Under the pieces are notes generated by a model. That model was not told where the DNA came from. It did no database searches and saw only the letters and a list, made by a program, of their open reading frames with translations. Below, piece by piece: positions 33,656-42,874 of a stretch of 55,706 nt of DNA (the stretch's first letter is position 1; every line of letters starts with the position of its first letter). The position numbers were made by a program, and so were the translations under genes. The stretch is taken from the NCBI GenBank assembly GCA_910579115.1, contig CAJTSO010000004.1, forward strand, positions 8,471-64,176, given 5' to 3'. This DNA is from an uncultured Selenomonadaceae bacterium. GTDB lineage: Bacteria > Bacillota > Negativicutes > Selenomonadales > Selenomonadaceae.

Positions 33656-34933
33656 TCATTCCTTTACGGCTTCTGCTCTCTCCCGGTTCGCCTTTGCCTC
33701 TCTGGCCTTTTCCGGGGAATAATTCCCCTCGTCCTCTGCCTTGATAGGCAGCCGCAGATGCACCCGGCTGCCCCGGCCCGGAGTACTGGCTATGTTCAAC
33801 TGGGCGCCGATAATATCCGCCCGCTCCCGCATTCCCATAATGCCGAAGCTGCCCCGGCCCTCGCTGTCCTTCATCTGCTCCTCAACGGCTTCCGGATCAA
33901 AGCCGCTGCCCTGATCCTCTATCAGGACGGAGACGGCTGTCCCCGTGAAGAGCATCCGAACCTGAGCCTCTTTTTTGCCGCTATGGCGGTCCACATTGTT
34001 CAGGGCTTCCTGAATAATGCGGAATATTCCCGTATTAACATGGCTGGGCAGGGAAACCTCGCTGCCCTCTACCGAGAAGTCCACCTTCAGGGTCTGCCGC
34101 TCCTCCAGCCTGTCTGCCAGCTGACGGACAGCCGCCACCAGTCCCAAATCGTCCAGAGACATGGGACGCATATCGAAGATGATCTGACGGATATCCCCCA
34201 GACAGCCCCGCAGCTGGCGGCGAAGCTCCTGGATTCCCGCTCTGGCCTCCTCCGGGTCAACGGTAATCAGCCGCTCGCAGATGGATGCCTGGAACAGGAG
34301 ATTGGCCACATCCTGGGCCGGTCCATCGTGGATTTCTCTGGACACCCGATAGCGTTCATCCTCCTGAGCCTTGATGATAAGCGCCGACAGGAACCGGCTG
34401 CTGGTGGCCTTCTCCATTTGGGCCACTACCTCGGATATATGGGAGGACAAATAGCCCAGCACCGAGGATATCCTCATGGCCATCTGTTCCGCGCCGATTA
34501 CGGTCTTCTGCATATGGTAGAGGCGAAGCTCGCAGTCGTCCCGCTTGCGGCGCAGCTGCCGTTCTTCCTCCCGGGCTACCCCCAGGCGCACCTGAATTTC
34601 CTTTACCGCCTCATAAGTAGCCTTTATTTTTTCTTCGCTGTAGTTGCTGAAGTTGGAAGATACTTGAACCAGATTCTGTTTTTCCAGCTGCTCCGCCTTT
34701 TCCAGCTGATCCACCATCTCTATGGTCACGACCGTCTGCTGACATATTTCCTCCAGCTCCGCCCGCGCGTTATCTATTTCCCGCCGGGCCGCCTCGTAAA
34801 TCTCATATATCTGGCCCTTGCTTTCTTCTATCGTCCTGACCGTATTTTTCAGGACATCGTTCAGCATCTTGACACTGGGCTTGCCTTCCCCTGCCGGTAC
34901 CGGCTCCGGGGTTAAACTCTTCATACCGGCCAT
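33656..34933 (-). CDS. degS: DegS-like sensor histidine kinase
   Basis: 425 residues. A coiled-coil DegS sensor region (~25-170: VRTIEESKGQIYEIYEAARR; QLRRKRDDCELRLYHMQKTV), HisKA_3 with REIHDGPAQDVANLLFQASI (~His 207), then HATPase with IIQEALNNVDRHSGKK, IEDQGSGFD and RGSFGIMGMRERADIIGAQL. There is no TM segment, so it is cytoplasmic. DegS phosphorylates DegU-type regulators; none is adjacent here, and the only NarL-type regulator is at 17978-18649. Own promoter at 34999-35026. Confidence 0.92.
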   Translation of the reverse strand: MAGMKSLTPEPVPAGEGKPSVKMLNDVLKNTVRTIEESKGQIYEIYEAARREIDNARAELEEICQQTVVTIEMVDQLEKAEQLEKQNLVQVSSNFSNYSEEKIKATYEAVKEIQVRLGVAREEERQLRRKRDDCELRLYHMQKTVIGAEQMAMRISSVLGYLSSHISEVVAQMEKATSSRFLSALIIKAQEDERYRVSREIHDGPAQDVANLLFQASICERLITVDPEEARAGIQELRRQLRGCLGDIRQIIFDMRPMSLDDLGLVAAVRQLADRLEERQTLKVDFSVEGSEVSLPSHVNTGIFRIIQEALNNVDRHSGKKEAQVRMLFTGTAVSVLIEDQGSGFDPEAVEEQMKDSEGRGSFGIMGMRERADIIGAQLNIASTPGRGSRVHLRLPIKAEDEGNYSPEKAREAKANRERAEAVKE

Positions 34934-34998
34934 GATTTCCTCGTTTCCATGACTCTAACCGCCATCATCAGATATATTTCACAAACCAAATTGGGTCT

Positions 34999-35026
34999 AT
35001 TATAGCCTAAACGGCCAAATTTTCAA
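34999..35026 (-). promoter_or_regulatory. sigma-A promoter of degS
   Basis: Minus-strand TTGAAA (35021-35026), 16 bp, TATAAT (34999-35004), 65 bp upstream of the degS start. Confidence 0.7.
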
Positions 35027-35050
35027 CACCCCTGTAGTATATTGATAACG

Positions 35051-35104
35051 AATAAGTCCTTTGCCGGGGAAATATCCCTGATATTCCCCGGCAAAGGACT
35101 TATT
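35051..35104. terminator. Long perfect hairpin between divergent genes
   Basis: AATAAGTCCTTTGCCGGGGA pairs with TCCCCGGCAAAGGACTTATT and continues inward through ATATC/GATAT with one bulged A, about a 25-bp stem, with TTTT following on the plus strand. It separates the degS promoter from the LCP promoter, so no gene ends here. It may insulate the two promoters or end a short transcript. Confidence 0.55.
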
Positions 35105-35114
35105 TTCAAATGAA

Positions 35115-35143
35115 TTGACAAACCTCCATGGCAAAACTATAAT
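35115..35143 (+). promoter_or_regulatory. Consensus sigma-A promoter of the LCP gene
   Basis: TTGACA (35115-35120), 17 bp, TATAAT (35138-35143), both hexamers at full consensus. The LCP ATG is 270 bp downstream, so the transcript would carry a leader of about 260 nt that contains family A copy A6. Confidence 0.7.
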
Positions 35144-35216
35144 GCAGTTGTTCGGGGAAATTCCGAAGGGATTTCCTTGCGTTAGCATTTGGCGGTCTGA
35201 GACCGCCGTAATGTAT
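35136..35216. repeat. Family A promoter-palindrome, copy A6 (full length, reverse orientation)
   Basis: TATAATGCAGTTGTTCGGGG, central hairpin GGAAATTCC/GGATTTCC, then GCATTTG, then the distal hairpin GGCGGTCTGAGACCGCC and GTAATGTAT. Its plus-strand TATAAT doubles as the -10 of the LCP promoter; the outward minus box is TATAGT. Confidence 0.7.
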
Positions 35217-35412
35217 TGGCCGACTTATTGGTCTGTACCGGGATTGGAAGGTCTTGCCTTTGCAGGAAATCTCCCGGTTGGTATGAAGGCTTTGGTCCCC
35301 GATCCGCAAATGGATTGGGGATTTCTCATAACCGCCAAAGGATTCCCCTTGGACAAAGAAAGCGGGAACCTCTTTTAGTCGTTATAAATACAATTCTGAG
35401 AGAAGGATTATC

Positions 35413-36939
35413 ATGGTACCAAGACGACAAAGGAAGAAAAAGCGGCGTTCCCTGCGGCGGCTCGCTCTTCTGATCATTCTCCTGCTGGCTGCCTGCGGCT
35501 ATGTTGTTTACAGCTTTCTTTTTTTTGCCATCACCCCCAGCCGGGAAATCAGCCCTGCCGACCAGGGAAAAATACTGGACGGCGGCTCCGCGGTAAACGT
35601 CCTCCTCATGGGAATCGACCACCGGACAACCGACGTGGGCCGGAGCGATACCCTTGTCCTTCTCACGGTGGACATGAAAAAGGACAAGGCGGCGATCCTC
35701 TCCATCCCCCGGGACACCCGGGTAAAAATTGCCGACAACGGCTACGACAAAATCAACCATACCTACGCCTTCGGCGGTCATGAACTGACCTGCACCACCG
35801 TAAGCGAGCTTCTCGGCGCCCCAATCGATTACTACGCCCTTCTGGATCCGGAGGTTTTTGTGGGAGTAATCGATACTCTGGGCGGCGTTGATATAACCGT
35901 GGAACGCCCCATGCACTACGAGGACCCCTGGGACGGCAACGGAGGACTGGTCATCGACTTCCAGCCCGGCCGCCAGCATCTGGACGGCAAAAAATCAATT
36001 GAATATGTCCGCTACCGGGACGAGCAGGGAGATTTGGGCCGCATTGGCCGCCAGCAGAACTTCGTCCGGGAGATCATCTCCCAAACGAAGCTCACATCGC
36101 TCCTGGCGAAGCTGCCCGCCCTGCTGAAGGCCTCCGACAAGGCGCTGGTAACAAACCTCGGCCTGAGCGAGCGCTGCCGCCTGGCCACCTTCCTGGCCGG
36201 TCTGAAAAAGGAATACTTCAACTCCTCAATGCTCCCGGGACGCCCTGCTTACCTTGACTCCATCAGCTATTGGCTGCCGGACATCAAGCGGGCCCGTCTC
36301 CAGCTGGCGGACGCCATGGGCATTGAACCCGGCGAAACCTACATTGCCCACGCCGCTAATGACACCGCCGACTACGAGGCGGAGCTGCCGAAGGGCTTCT
36401 CCGTCCCCGACATCATCTCCTCCGTACAATCCAGCGGCTACAGGGACAAGAAGAAGGAAAACAAAGGCAAGGCCCCGGATAACACTGCCAGGGAAACAAA
36501 TCCCGCAAACGAGACCGCCAATACAAGTCAGAACACCGGCGGCGTAATGGCCCAGGATAATCCGGAAATCCGGGACTCCGCCATGGAAAACAGAAGAAAA
36601 AGGGACCTCCGCAGTGAAGACAGCCTGGACGCACAAATCCAAAATGCCCGGCAAACAGCCTCTGACAACAAGCGCGTAAGAGCCCCGGTAAAGGTCACCA
36701 TCGTGAACTCCTCCGGCATCAACGGAGCCGGGGCGAAGGTTTCGGCCATCCTGACGGGAAAAGGCTTTGAGGTCATTGAAGTTTCCACCGGCAGCAACAA
36801 GCTTAACGAGACCCGGATCATTGCCCCCGACACCAACGTGGCTGAATTCTACGGTATGCCCTTTCCCTGCATTATCATCGGCGGCGGCGAACCGGGGGAA
36901 GCCTTCGTAAATATCGGTACCGACTTCAAGCTGCGGTAA
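35413..36939 (+). CDS. LytR-CpsA-Psr (LCP) family protein with LytR_C domain
   Basis: 508 residues. A basic N-terminus and TM anchor (LALLIILLLAACGYVVYSFL). LCP catalytic domain ~60-270 (VNVLLMGIDHRTTDVGRSDT; SIPRDTRVKI; GGVDITVERP; IEYVRYRDEQGDLGRIGRQQ) with the expected Arg/Asp residues. A Lys/Asn/Glu-rich linker, then a LytR_C domain ~420-505 (VKVTIVNSSGINGAGAKVSA). LCP enzymes transfer polymers from undecaprenyl-diphosphate to peptidoglycan; in a diderm without teichoic acids the acceptor polymer is unclear. AGAAGGA lies before the ATG. Confidence 0.93.
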   Translation: MVPRRQRKKKRRSLRRLALLIILLLAACGYVVYSFLFFAITPSREISPADQGKILDGGSAVNVLLMGIDHRTTDVGRSDTLVLLTVDMKKDKAAILSIPRDTRVKIADNGYDKINHTYAFGGHELTCTTVSELLGAPIDYYALLDPEVFVGVIDTLGGVDITVERPMHYEDPWDGNGGLVIDFQPGRQHLDGKKSIEYVRYRDEQGDLGRIGRQQNFVREIISQTKLTSLLAKLPALLKASDKALVTNLGLSERCRLATFLAGLKKEYFNSSMLPGRPAYLDSISYWLPDIKRARLQLADAMGIEPGETYIAHAANDTADYEAELPKGFSVPDIISSVQSSGYRDKKKENKGKAPDNTARETNPANETANTSQNTGGVMAQDNPEIRDSAMENRRKRDLRSEDSLDAQIQNARQTASDNKRVRAPVKVTIVNSSGINGAGAKVSAILTGKGFEVIEVSTGSNKLNETRIIAPDTNVAEFYGMPFPCIIIGGGEPGEAFVNIGTDFKLR

Positions 36940-36983
36940 CGGCTATAGTAAATCCCCCTTTTATCCCCCCGAAAGGAAATCTT

Positions 36984-39029
36984 ATGACCACGCTACGAGC
37001 CAATGGACTCGCTAAATCCTACGGCATCCGCACCCTGTTTGAAAACGTCTCCTTCACCCTCTCCACCGGTGAAGCGGCGGGCTTCGTGGGAGCCAACGGA
37101 GCCGGGAAAACCACCTTCCTCCGCTGCCTGCTGGGGCTGGAGGAATTTGACCGGGGTGACATCACCTACGACGGCCCCGTCACCGTCGGCTATCTGGAGC
37201 AGCAGGCGGAGCTTCACGGCCCTACCATCTACGACGATTTTCTCGCCGCCTTCGCCGATGTCCGCCGTCTGGAAGCAAAAAAAGCCGAGCTGGAAGCCCG
37301 CCTCCACCATCAGACCGATAACGCTATAGACCATCAGGACCGCCTGACCGAAGAGGAGCTGCTGGCGGAATACCAGCGGGTCCTTCTCCGCTTTGAGCAG
37401 CTCTCCGGCTACGACTACGAAGCCCGCATCCGGAAGGTCGCCTTTGGTCTGGGCTTCCGGGACGCGGATTTTTCCCGCCCCACCGCCCAGCTGTCCGGCG
37501 GCCAGAAAACCCGTGTCCTCCTGGCCCGGGCCCTCCTGCGGGAACCGGACTTCCTCTACCTGGACGAACCTACCAACCATCTGGACATCGAAATGATCGA
37601 ATGGCTGGAAGCCTACCTGAAAAGCTACCGGGGCGCCGTCCTGATCATCTCCCATGACCGGGCCTTTCTGGACAGGGCTTCCACGAAAACCATCGAACTG
37701 GCCAACCAAACTACCACCACTTACGCCGGCAGCTACTCCTATTACATCAAGGTCAGGGACCAGCGCCGGGCCGCCCTGGAAACAGCCTACGCCAAACAGC
37801 AGGAACACATAAAGGCCACCGAGGAATACATCCGGAAATACAAGGCCGGGATCAAAGCCAGGCAGGCCCGGGGCCGCCAATCCCAGCTGGACCGGCTGGA
37901 GCGGATAATCCTTCCCCCCGAGGCCAGGGCCTTTGACTTCTTCACCTTTCAGCCCCCCGCCGAATGCGCCGAGCGGGTCTTTGAATCGGAAAATCTCACC
38001 TTTGGCTACAACCCCGGCCATCCCCTGCTGAAAGACCTCAGCCTGCTCATAAAAAAGGGCGAGGGCGTGGCCCTCATCGGAGCCAACGGCATCGGCAAAA
38101 CCACGCTCCTCAAGCTCATTGTGGGAGAGCTTACCGCCACCCGGGGCCGCTTCAAAATCGGCAACCGGGTACAAATCGGCTACTTCTCCCAGGAGCATGA
38201 AAACCTGACCCCCGCCCGCACCGTCTTTCAGGAAATCCAGGATGACTTCGGCTTTGACGACCTGACCTGCCGGAAATATCTGGGGGCCTTTCTCTTCCAA
38301 GGGGATGAAGTGGAGAAAAAGGTAAGGGACCTGTCCGGCGGCGAAGCCGCCCGGCTCTCCTTTCTGAAGCTGATGCTCACCGGGGCAAATTTCCTCATCC
38401 TTGACGAGCCCACCAACCATTTGGACATTCCCGCCAAGGAAGCCGTGGAAAACGCCCTCATGAGCTTCCCCGGCACCTTTCTGGTGGTGAGCCACGACCG
38501 CTACTTCCTGAACCGGGTGACAAACCGCACCCTGGAACTGGCTGACGGCATCATTACCGCCTATGAAGGGCCCTACGATTACTACCGGGAAAAGAAAGCC
38601 GCCCTGGCCGCCTGGCAGGACGAAAATTCTGCCCCGCCCAATCCCGGCACCCTGAAAGCTCAGGAAGCGCAGACCGCCAACCGGCGGACGCCGCCCAAGC
38701 TGCTGGGGGCCGACCCGGCTCCCCTTCCGGACACAAAAAAAACCGCCCTGCCAAGTGACAACGGCGGTAAAAGTAAACCCGCCGCCCTGCCAAAGAGCAG
38801 CAGCCCCCAGTCTCCCAAGGGGGCCAATCCCCCGGTGGATCAGGAAAAGCTCGCCCGGGCGGAGGCGGAAATCGCCATGTGCGAAGCGGAGCTGAAGATG
38901 CTGGAACGGGAGATCTCCGACCCGGCCAACCAGTCAGACCCCGCCCGCAGCGCCTCTTTGGCCGCCCAATACGCCGCCAAGGAGGCGGAGCTTCTCCAAA
39001 GATACGAAAAATGGGGAAATCTGGTCTGA
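36984..39029 (+). CDS. ABC-F family ATP-binding protein
   Basis: 681 residues, two ABC domains on one chain and no TM segments. First: Walker A GANGAGKTTF, LSGGQKTRVLLARALL, DEPTNHLDIEMIEW. Interdomain linker ~240-330 is a charged helical hairpin (YAKQQEHIKATEEYIRKYKA). Second: GANGIGKTTL, LSGGEAARLSFLKLML, DEPTNHLDI. A Lys/Ala/Pro-rich linker leads to a C-terminal coiled-coil (~610-680, ARAEAEIAMCEAELKMLERE) as in Uup. ABC-F proteins act on ribosomes or in DNA metabolism; the tail favours the Uup-like group. It begins 44 bp after the LCP gene. Confidence 0.92.
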   Translation: MTTLRANGLAKSYGIRTLFENVSFTLSTGEAAGFVGANGAGKTTFLRCLLGLEEFDRGDITYDGPVTVGYLEQQAELHGPTIYDDFLAAFADVRRLEAKKAELEARLHHQTDNAIDHQDRLTEEELLAEYQRVLLRFEQLSGYDYEARIRKVAFGLGFRDADFSRPTAQLSGGQKTRVLLARALLREPDFLYLDEPTNHLDIEMIEWLEAYLKSYRGAVLIISHDRAFLDRASTKTIELANQTTTTYAGSYSYYIKVRDQRRAALETAYAKQQEHIKATEEYIRKYKAGIKARQARGRQSQLDRLERIILPPEARAFDFFTFQPPAECAERVFESENLTFGYNPGHPLLKDLSLLIKKGEGVALIGANGIGKTTLLKLIVGELTATRGRFKIGNRVQIGYFSQEHENLTPARTVFQEIQDDFGFDDLTCRKYLGAFLFQGDEVEKKVRDLSGGEAARLSFLKLMLTGANFLILDEPTNHLDIPAKEAVENALMSFPGTFLVVSHDRYFLNRVTNRTLELADGIITAYEGPYDYYREKKAALAAWQDENSAPPNPGTLKAQEAQTANRRTPPKLLGADPAPLPDTKKTALPSDNGGKSKPAALPKSSSPQSPKGANPPVDQEKLARAEAEIAMCEAELKMLEREISDPANQSDPARSASLAAQYAAKEAELLQRYEKWGNLV

Positions 39030-39116
39030 CTCCGAGCAGCTACCAAATTCAGGCTCAGCAGCCTGCTTCCTGAAGGCTGTCAAAGATTTGACCGCCATTT
39101 TCACATCAACAGCAAA

Positions 39117-39157
39117 GCCCCCGACAGCCAAAACTGCCGGGGGCCTTGTGCTTTTTG
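39117..39157 (+). terminator. Terminator of the ABC-F gene
   Basis: Stem CCCCCGACAG / CTGCCGGGGG (one mismatch) with loop CCAAAA, followed by CTTTTT nine bases later. Confidence 0.6.
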
Positions 39158-39287
39158 TGTTCAACCTTTTAGATATATTTTTCGTTATTACAGTCCAAAT
39201 CGCAAGATTGACTGCATGGCAAAAGATCTATTTTCCTGTATTTATTTAATCACCATTACATAATGTGACAACAATCCGCGATAATAA

Positions 39288-41065
39288 CTATTGTATCATA
39301 TCGCTCTTGTCCAAAATCTTCAGGTCACTTTTTTTATAACCGTAATCTGAAGAGAAAATATCCTGCCTGCTATCATAGTAGCTGGTATTTATCCCCCAAA
39401 TTCCAATCAGCGTGTCATAAATCATGTCGTTTGTAAAATAGGCATCCTTTTTGATAAAAAGATTTTCCCTGGGATATACTTCAAAATACTTATCAGAAAA
39501 ATAGAAATAAACAGGAATGGTAGCCATATCCTGCTCAAAACGACCGGGAGTATGCTTCTTATCGCTAACAACAGCTTCGCCATGATCTGAAAAATATGTT
39601 ATGTTCATAACATTCCAATTTGATTTTGCGTAGTCGAAAATTTTACTCACAACATAATCATTATAAAGGATACTGTTATCATATTCGTTCAGCTTTTCTA
39701 CATCAGCGACTTCTTCTATATTAGAATCTTTACTGTCGGAAAACTTAGAATATTCAGAGGGATACCTGTTTTTATACTCCCAATGATTACCAACAAGATG
39801 AATAAACACGATATTTTTACCGCTTTTGGGTATTACTTCCAATTTATCCAGTATAACTTCATCAAAAATGTTAGCCGCGGTACTATCACTATTAATCCAT
39901 TCCTGTTTATCGGATAAACCTGCTATAGCAGTAACAGGCGTACTATAGGCTCCATACTGAGATTGGTTGCTTATCCAATACGTTCTAACCCCTGCCGCTC
40001 CAGCAATATCAACCAGGGAATAAGCATCGTGAAACTCAATGCCATTATACTGGCTTGACTGGGTCAAAGCTTTAGATAAGCACATCATGGTCAGTGTATG
40101 GCAAGAATACCCATTGGTCATAAAAATAAAATTATTATCGTGTAAATGACTGTACAGCCAGGGGGTAGTCTCTCTTTCATACCCATAAGCCTGCATATGG
40201 CGTCGATTCTGGCTCTCACCAATGATTACTACATACGTCCCCTCTTTAAGGCCGCAAATTACTTCCTTGATGGCTTTTTTTGTGCCGTCGCTGTTATAAC
40301 GCAGTTTGTTAAAATTTCTAACTGACTCCAAATATTGTTTACTCTCAACACTGATTTTCCCAAAATAGCCGTAATTCAAGGTTTTATATGCCAACCCCAT
40401 ATAAGCAATAAACGCAAAGACATTCACTACATTGACAAGCATATTTCTGCCAAAAAACTTATCTATATTGGTATTATTGTTTGCATACATAATAACAACA
40501 GCGCTAAATGCTAATAAACCTAATAGTAGTATTATGCTGAAGCTGTCAATATATGACCTGAAAAACTCTATAGACTCATTGATATTTGTCTGGTACACGG
40601 CAATTAACGCATTTACATCGATTACATCTCCCGTTGCCGCACTGTACACAAAAAAGATGGTGTACGGCAATATAACAAGAATATTAACCAAAGAAATAAT
40701 ACAGGAAGCGATTTTACTGTGGCTGAGATTTTTGATAATGATTTCAAAACAAATCATTACACCCACAATAGACATACTACCAGCCAACTCATCCCACACA
40801 AACTGGCTATTAACATTGGCCTGCCTGAAGTACTTATATGTCAATGGAACAACCGTACCGATATAAACAAAAAAACAAATGTTCGCATAATTCCAATATT
40901 GTTTATCTTGTTCAATAAGGCAGGCAACAGTATCGACACACCCACGCAATATCTTATATATGTCCACTTCATTGACGGAGTTGCTGCCAAGGCATACTGT
41001 ATCGCAATACATATGCCCAATATACTAAAAACGTACGCCAAATACTTGAATACATTCTTTACCAT
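39288..41065 (-). pseudogene. Phosphoethanolamine-transferase-like sulfatase-fold membrane enzyme, frameshifted (EptA/CptA type)
   Basis: Two frames form one gene. Frame 1 begins at ATG 41065 (GAGGTAACA upstream) with a TM helix (YLAYVFSILGICIAIQYALA). Frame 2 continues from about VYIGTVVPLTYKYFRQ to 39288. The switch is at a T7 run (40869-40875). The intact protein has about five TM helices, then an EptA-like catalytic domain: VVIIGESQNRRHMQAYGYER, NGYSCHTLTMMCLSKAL (nucleophile region), HLVGNHWEYKNRYP, YFSDHGEAV, KHTPGRFEQDMATIPVYF. EptA/CptA enzymes add phosphoethanolamine to lipid A or core. GC is far below that of its neighbours, suggesting recent transfer. Confidence 0.78.
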
Positions 41066-41072
41066 TGTTACC

Positions 41073-41549
41073 TCATTTCCAGCGGCAATAGGGATTATTT
41101 ATGAGATTTGCATTGTAGTACCGGGGATCGCCGCTGACCTCCTCTCCCGCCCAGTCCGGCTTTTTGAACGTCTCCGCCTCGGAGGACAGCTCTATCTCCG
41201 CCACTCTCAGTCCCTCATTCTGCCCGGCAAAGATATCCACTTCCCAATTATGCCCTTCGTAGGGAACGATGTATCTCCTTTTGTGGATGAAGCTCTCTCC
41301 GTGCTTTTCCAGCAGGGTCAGCAGCTCATCCGCGTCCGTCAGGGGAATAGGATACTCGAACTCCGCCCGGGTCACCCCGTTATTTCTCCCCTTGATACAA
41401 AGGTAGGCCCGCTCATCGCTGCGGCGGACCCGCACCGTGAAGGGAGCTCCTTCCTGCTGGGGCAGATATCCCTGACAAATAAGGTGCCCTTCCCCCTCCG
41501 GCTCCCAGCTTTCCTTCACAAGAAACTTCCGCTCTATCTCCAGCGCCAT
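41073..41549 (-). CDS. CYTH domain protein (tripolyphosphatase/adenylate-cyclase IV fold)
   Basis: 158 residues, the full length of a CYTH domain. Opening EIERKFLV is the ExExK metal/triphosphate signature. Further tunnel residues lie in TVRVRRSDERAYLCIKG, EFEYPIPLTDADELL, KRRYIVPYEGHNWEVDIF and GLRVAEIEL. CYTH proteins hydrolyse inorganic triphosphate or, rarely, make cAMP; without a CHAD partner a triphosphatase is more likely. AGGAGG lies before the ATG. Promoter at 41594-41625. Confidence 0.9.
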   Translation of the reverse strand: MALEIERKFLVKESWEPEGEGHLICQGYLPQQEGAPFTVRVRRSDERAYLCIKGRNNGVTRAEFEYPIPLTDADELLTLLEKHGESFIHKRRYIVPYEGHNWEVDIFAGQNEGLRVAEIELSSEAETFKKPDWAGEEVSGDPRYYNANLINNPYCRWK

Positions 41550-41593
41550 TTTTTTCCTCCTGTAATGTCACTGATAAAAACTTTACCGTTTCC

Positions 41594-41625
41594 ATTATAA
41601 CGCTATTGTTCGGAAAAATACCATA
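41594..41625 (-). promoter_or_regulatory. Family A-type promoter half of the CYTH gene
   Basis: Minus strand reads GGTATTTTTCCGAACAATAG, then CGTTATAATGG. It matches the right end of family A (TTTCC(C/T)GAA, then GC and TATAAT). TATAAT lies at 41594-41599, 45 bp upstream of the ATG. Confidence 0.5.
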
Positions 41626-41660
41626 GGTACTTTCATTTCTCTTTGCGTTCAGGGCTTCTC

Positions 41661-41726
41661 TTATAACGGTAGAGCCGTTGAACGAAACAGGTTGGAAATT
41701 GCTTTGCAATTTCCAACCTGTTTTTT
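41661..41726 (+). repeat. Family A left half (copy A7) ending in a strong terminator hairpin
   Basis: TTATAACGGTAGAGCCGTTG then GAAACAGG, then a 17-bp perfect stem (41686-41702 with 41706-41722; arms AACAGGTTGGAAATTGC and complement), TTT loop and T6 run. No plus-strand gene precedes it, so it either ends an unannotated short transcript or is a structural remnant of the element. Confidence 0.55.
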
Positions 41727-41750
41727 AAGAACAAATACCAGCGCCTTTTT

Positions 41751-42874
41751 TTATTTATCGATTTGACTTTCGGTAAATTCATCGGCCCGATGGCCCATGA
41801 GATGAATTTTGGCGTAATCCTTCTCAAAAGCCTGCAATTCATCGGTGGACAGCCTGACTCGCATCGCCCCCAGGAATTCGTCCAGATGTTTAATGCTGGT
41901 GGTTCCCGGAATGGGAACGATCCAGGGCTGCTCCGACAGCATCCAGACGAGAGCGAACTGAGCCGGGGTGACATTTTTCCGCTTTGCCCATTTCTCTACC
42001 AGATCTACGATCTGCATATTGTGCTTCAGGGCTTTCGGGGTGAACATGGGCAGGGTGGCCCGCCGGTCCGGCTTTTTGAACCGGTCGTGGGCTTTTATCG
42101 CCCCGGTCAACAGAGCCCGGCCCAGGGGGCAATAGGGAACGAGGCCGATTCCCAGCTCTTCAAGGGTGGAAAATATTTTTGTTTCCGGTTCCCGCCAAAT
42201 CAGGGAATATTCGCTTTGAACGGCGGAGACGGGGCAGACTGCATGAGCCCGCCGGATGGATTTTGCGCTGGCCTCCGATAGGCCGAAGTGCAAAACCTTT
42301 CCTTCCCGTATCAGGTCCTTAACGGTACCGGCAACCTCCTCCATGGGGATTTTCGGGTCGACTCTGTGCTGGTAAAGCAGATCGATATGGTCCGTCTGGA
42401 GCCGTTTCAGAGAACCTTCGACAGCCCGCCTGATATGGCTGGGCTCACTGTTCAGGGTTGTGGGCTGGCCTTCCTCCACCCCGAAGCCAAACTTCGTGGC
42501 GATCTTCACCTTATCCCGAACAGGCTTCAGGGCCTTGCCCACCCAAGTCGCACTGGTATAGGGTCCATAAACCTCGGCGGTGTCAAAAAGGTCACCCCGG
42601 CGTCGCAGGCGTGGCGGATCATTTTGATCATATCGTCTTCCCGGTATTTTCCGCCATAATAACCAACCATGGGCAGACAACCGAGGCCGATGGCCGAAAC
42701 GTTCAGCCCGCCCAAAAATCTCTTTTCAACGCTTCCCGTTCGACCGTCCTGATCGCCAGCGGGCTTTCCCCTGGCGAAGGCTTTTGTCAGGCCGGCAGGT
42801 GAAGCCGCCAGTAAGACGGCCAGTCCCGAGGCGGTCTGTAAAAATTTTCTGCGGTTCATCGTTCCATCAAGCAT
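41751..42874 (-). pseudogene. Tat-exported aldo/keto reductase, frameshifted
   Basis: Frame 1 from ATG 42874 (GGGAGGG upstream) carries a twin-arginine signal (MNRRKFLQTASGLAVLLAAS) and the first AKR strand (GLNVSAIGLGCLPMVGYYGG, HACDAGVTF). Frame 2 continues with FDTAEVYGPYTSATWVGKAL to the stop at 41751. The break is at T5 (42585-42589), where one more T would join them. Active-site residues Asp and Tyr (FDTAEVYG), Lys (IATKFGF) and His (LLYQHRVD) are all in frame 2. The intact product would be a ~370-residue oxidoreductase exported folded with cofactor. The gene could be inactive or the base call wrong. Confidence 0.8.

Noticed and set aside
36993..38495. A 500-codon minus-strand frame antisense to the ABC-F gene
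   Set aside because: It is an exact shadow of a gene with both ABC signatures; its sequence is Gly/Val-rich with no domain, and high GC makes such antisense frames common.
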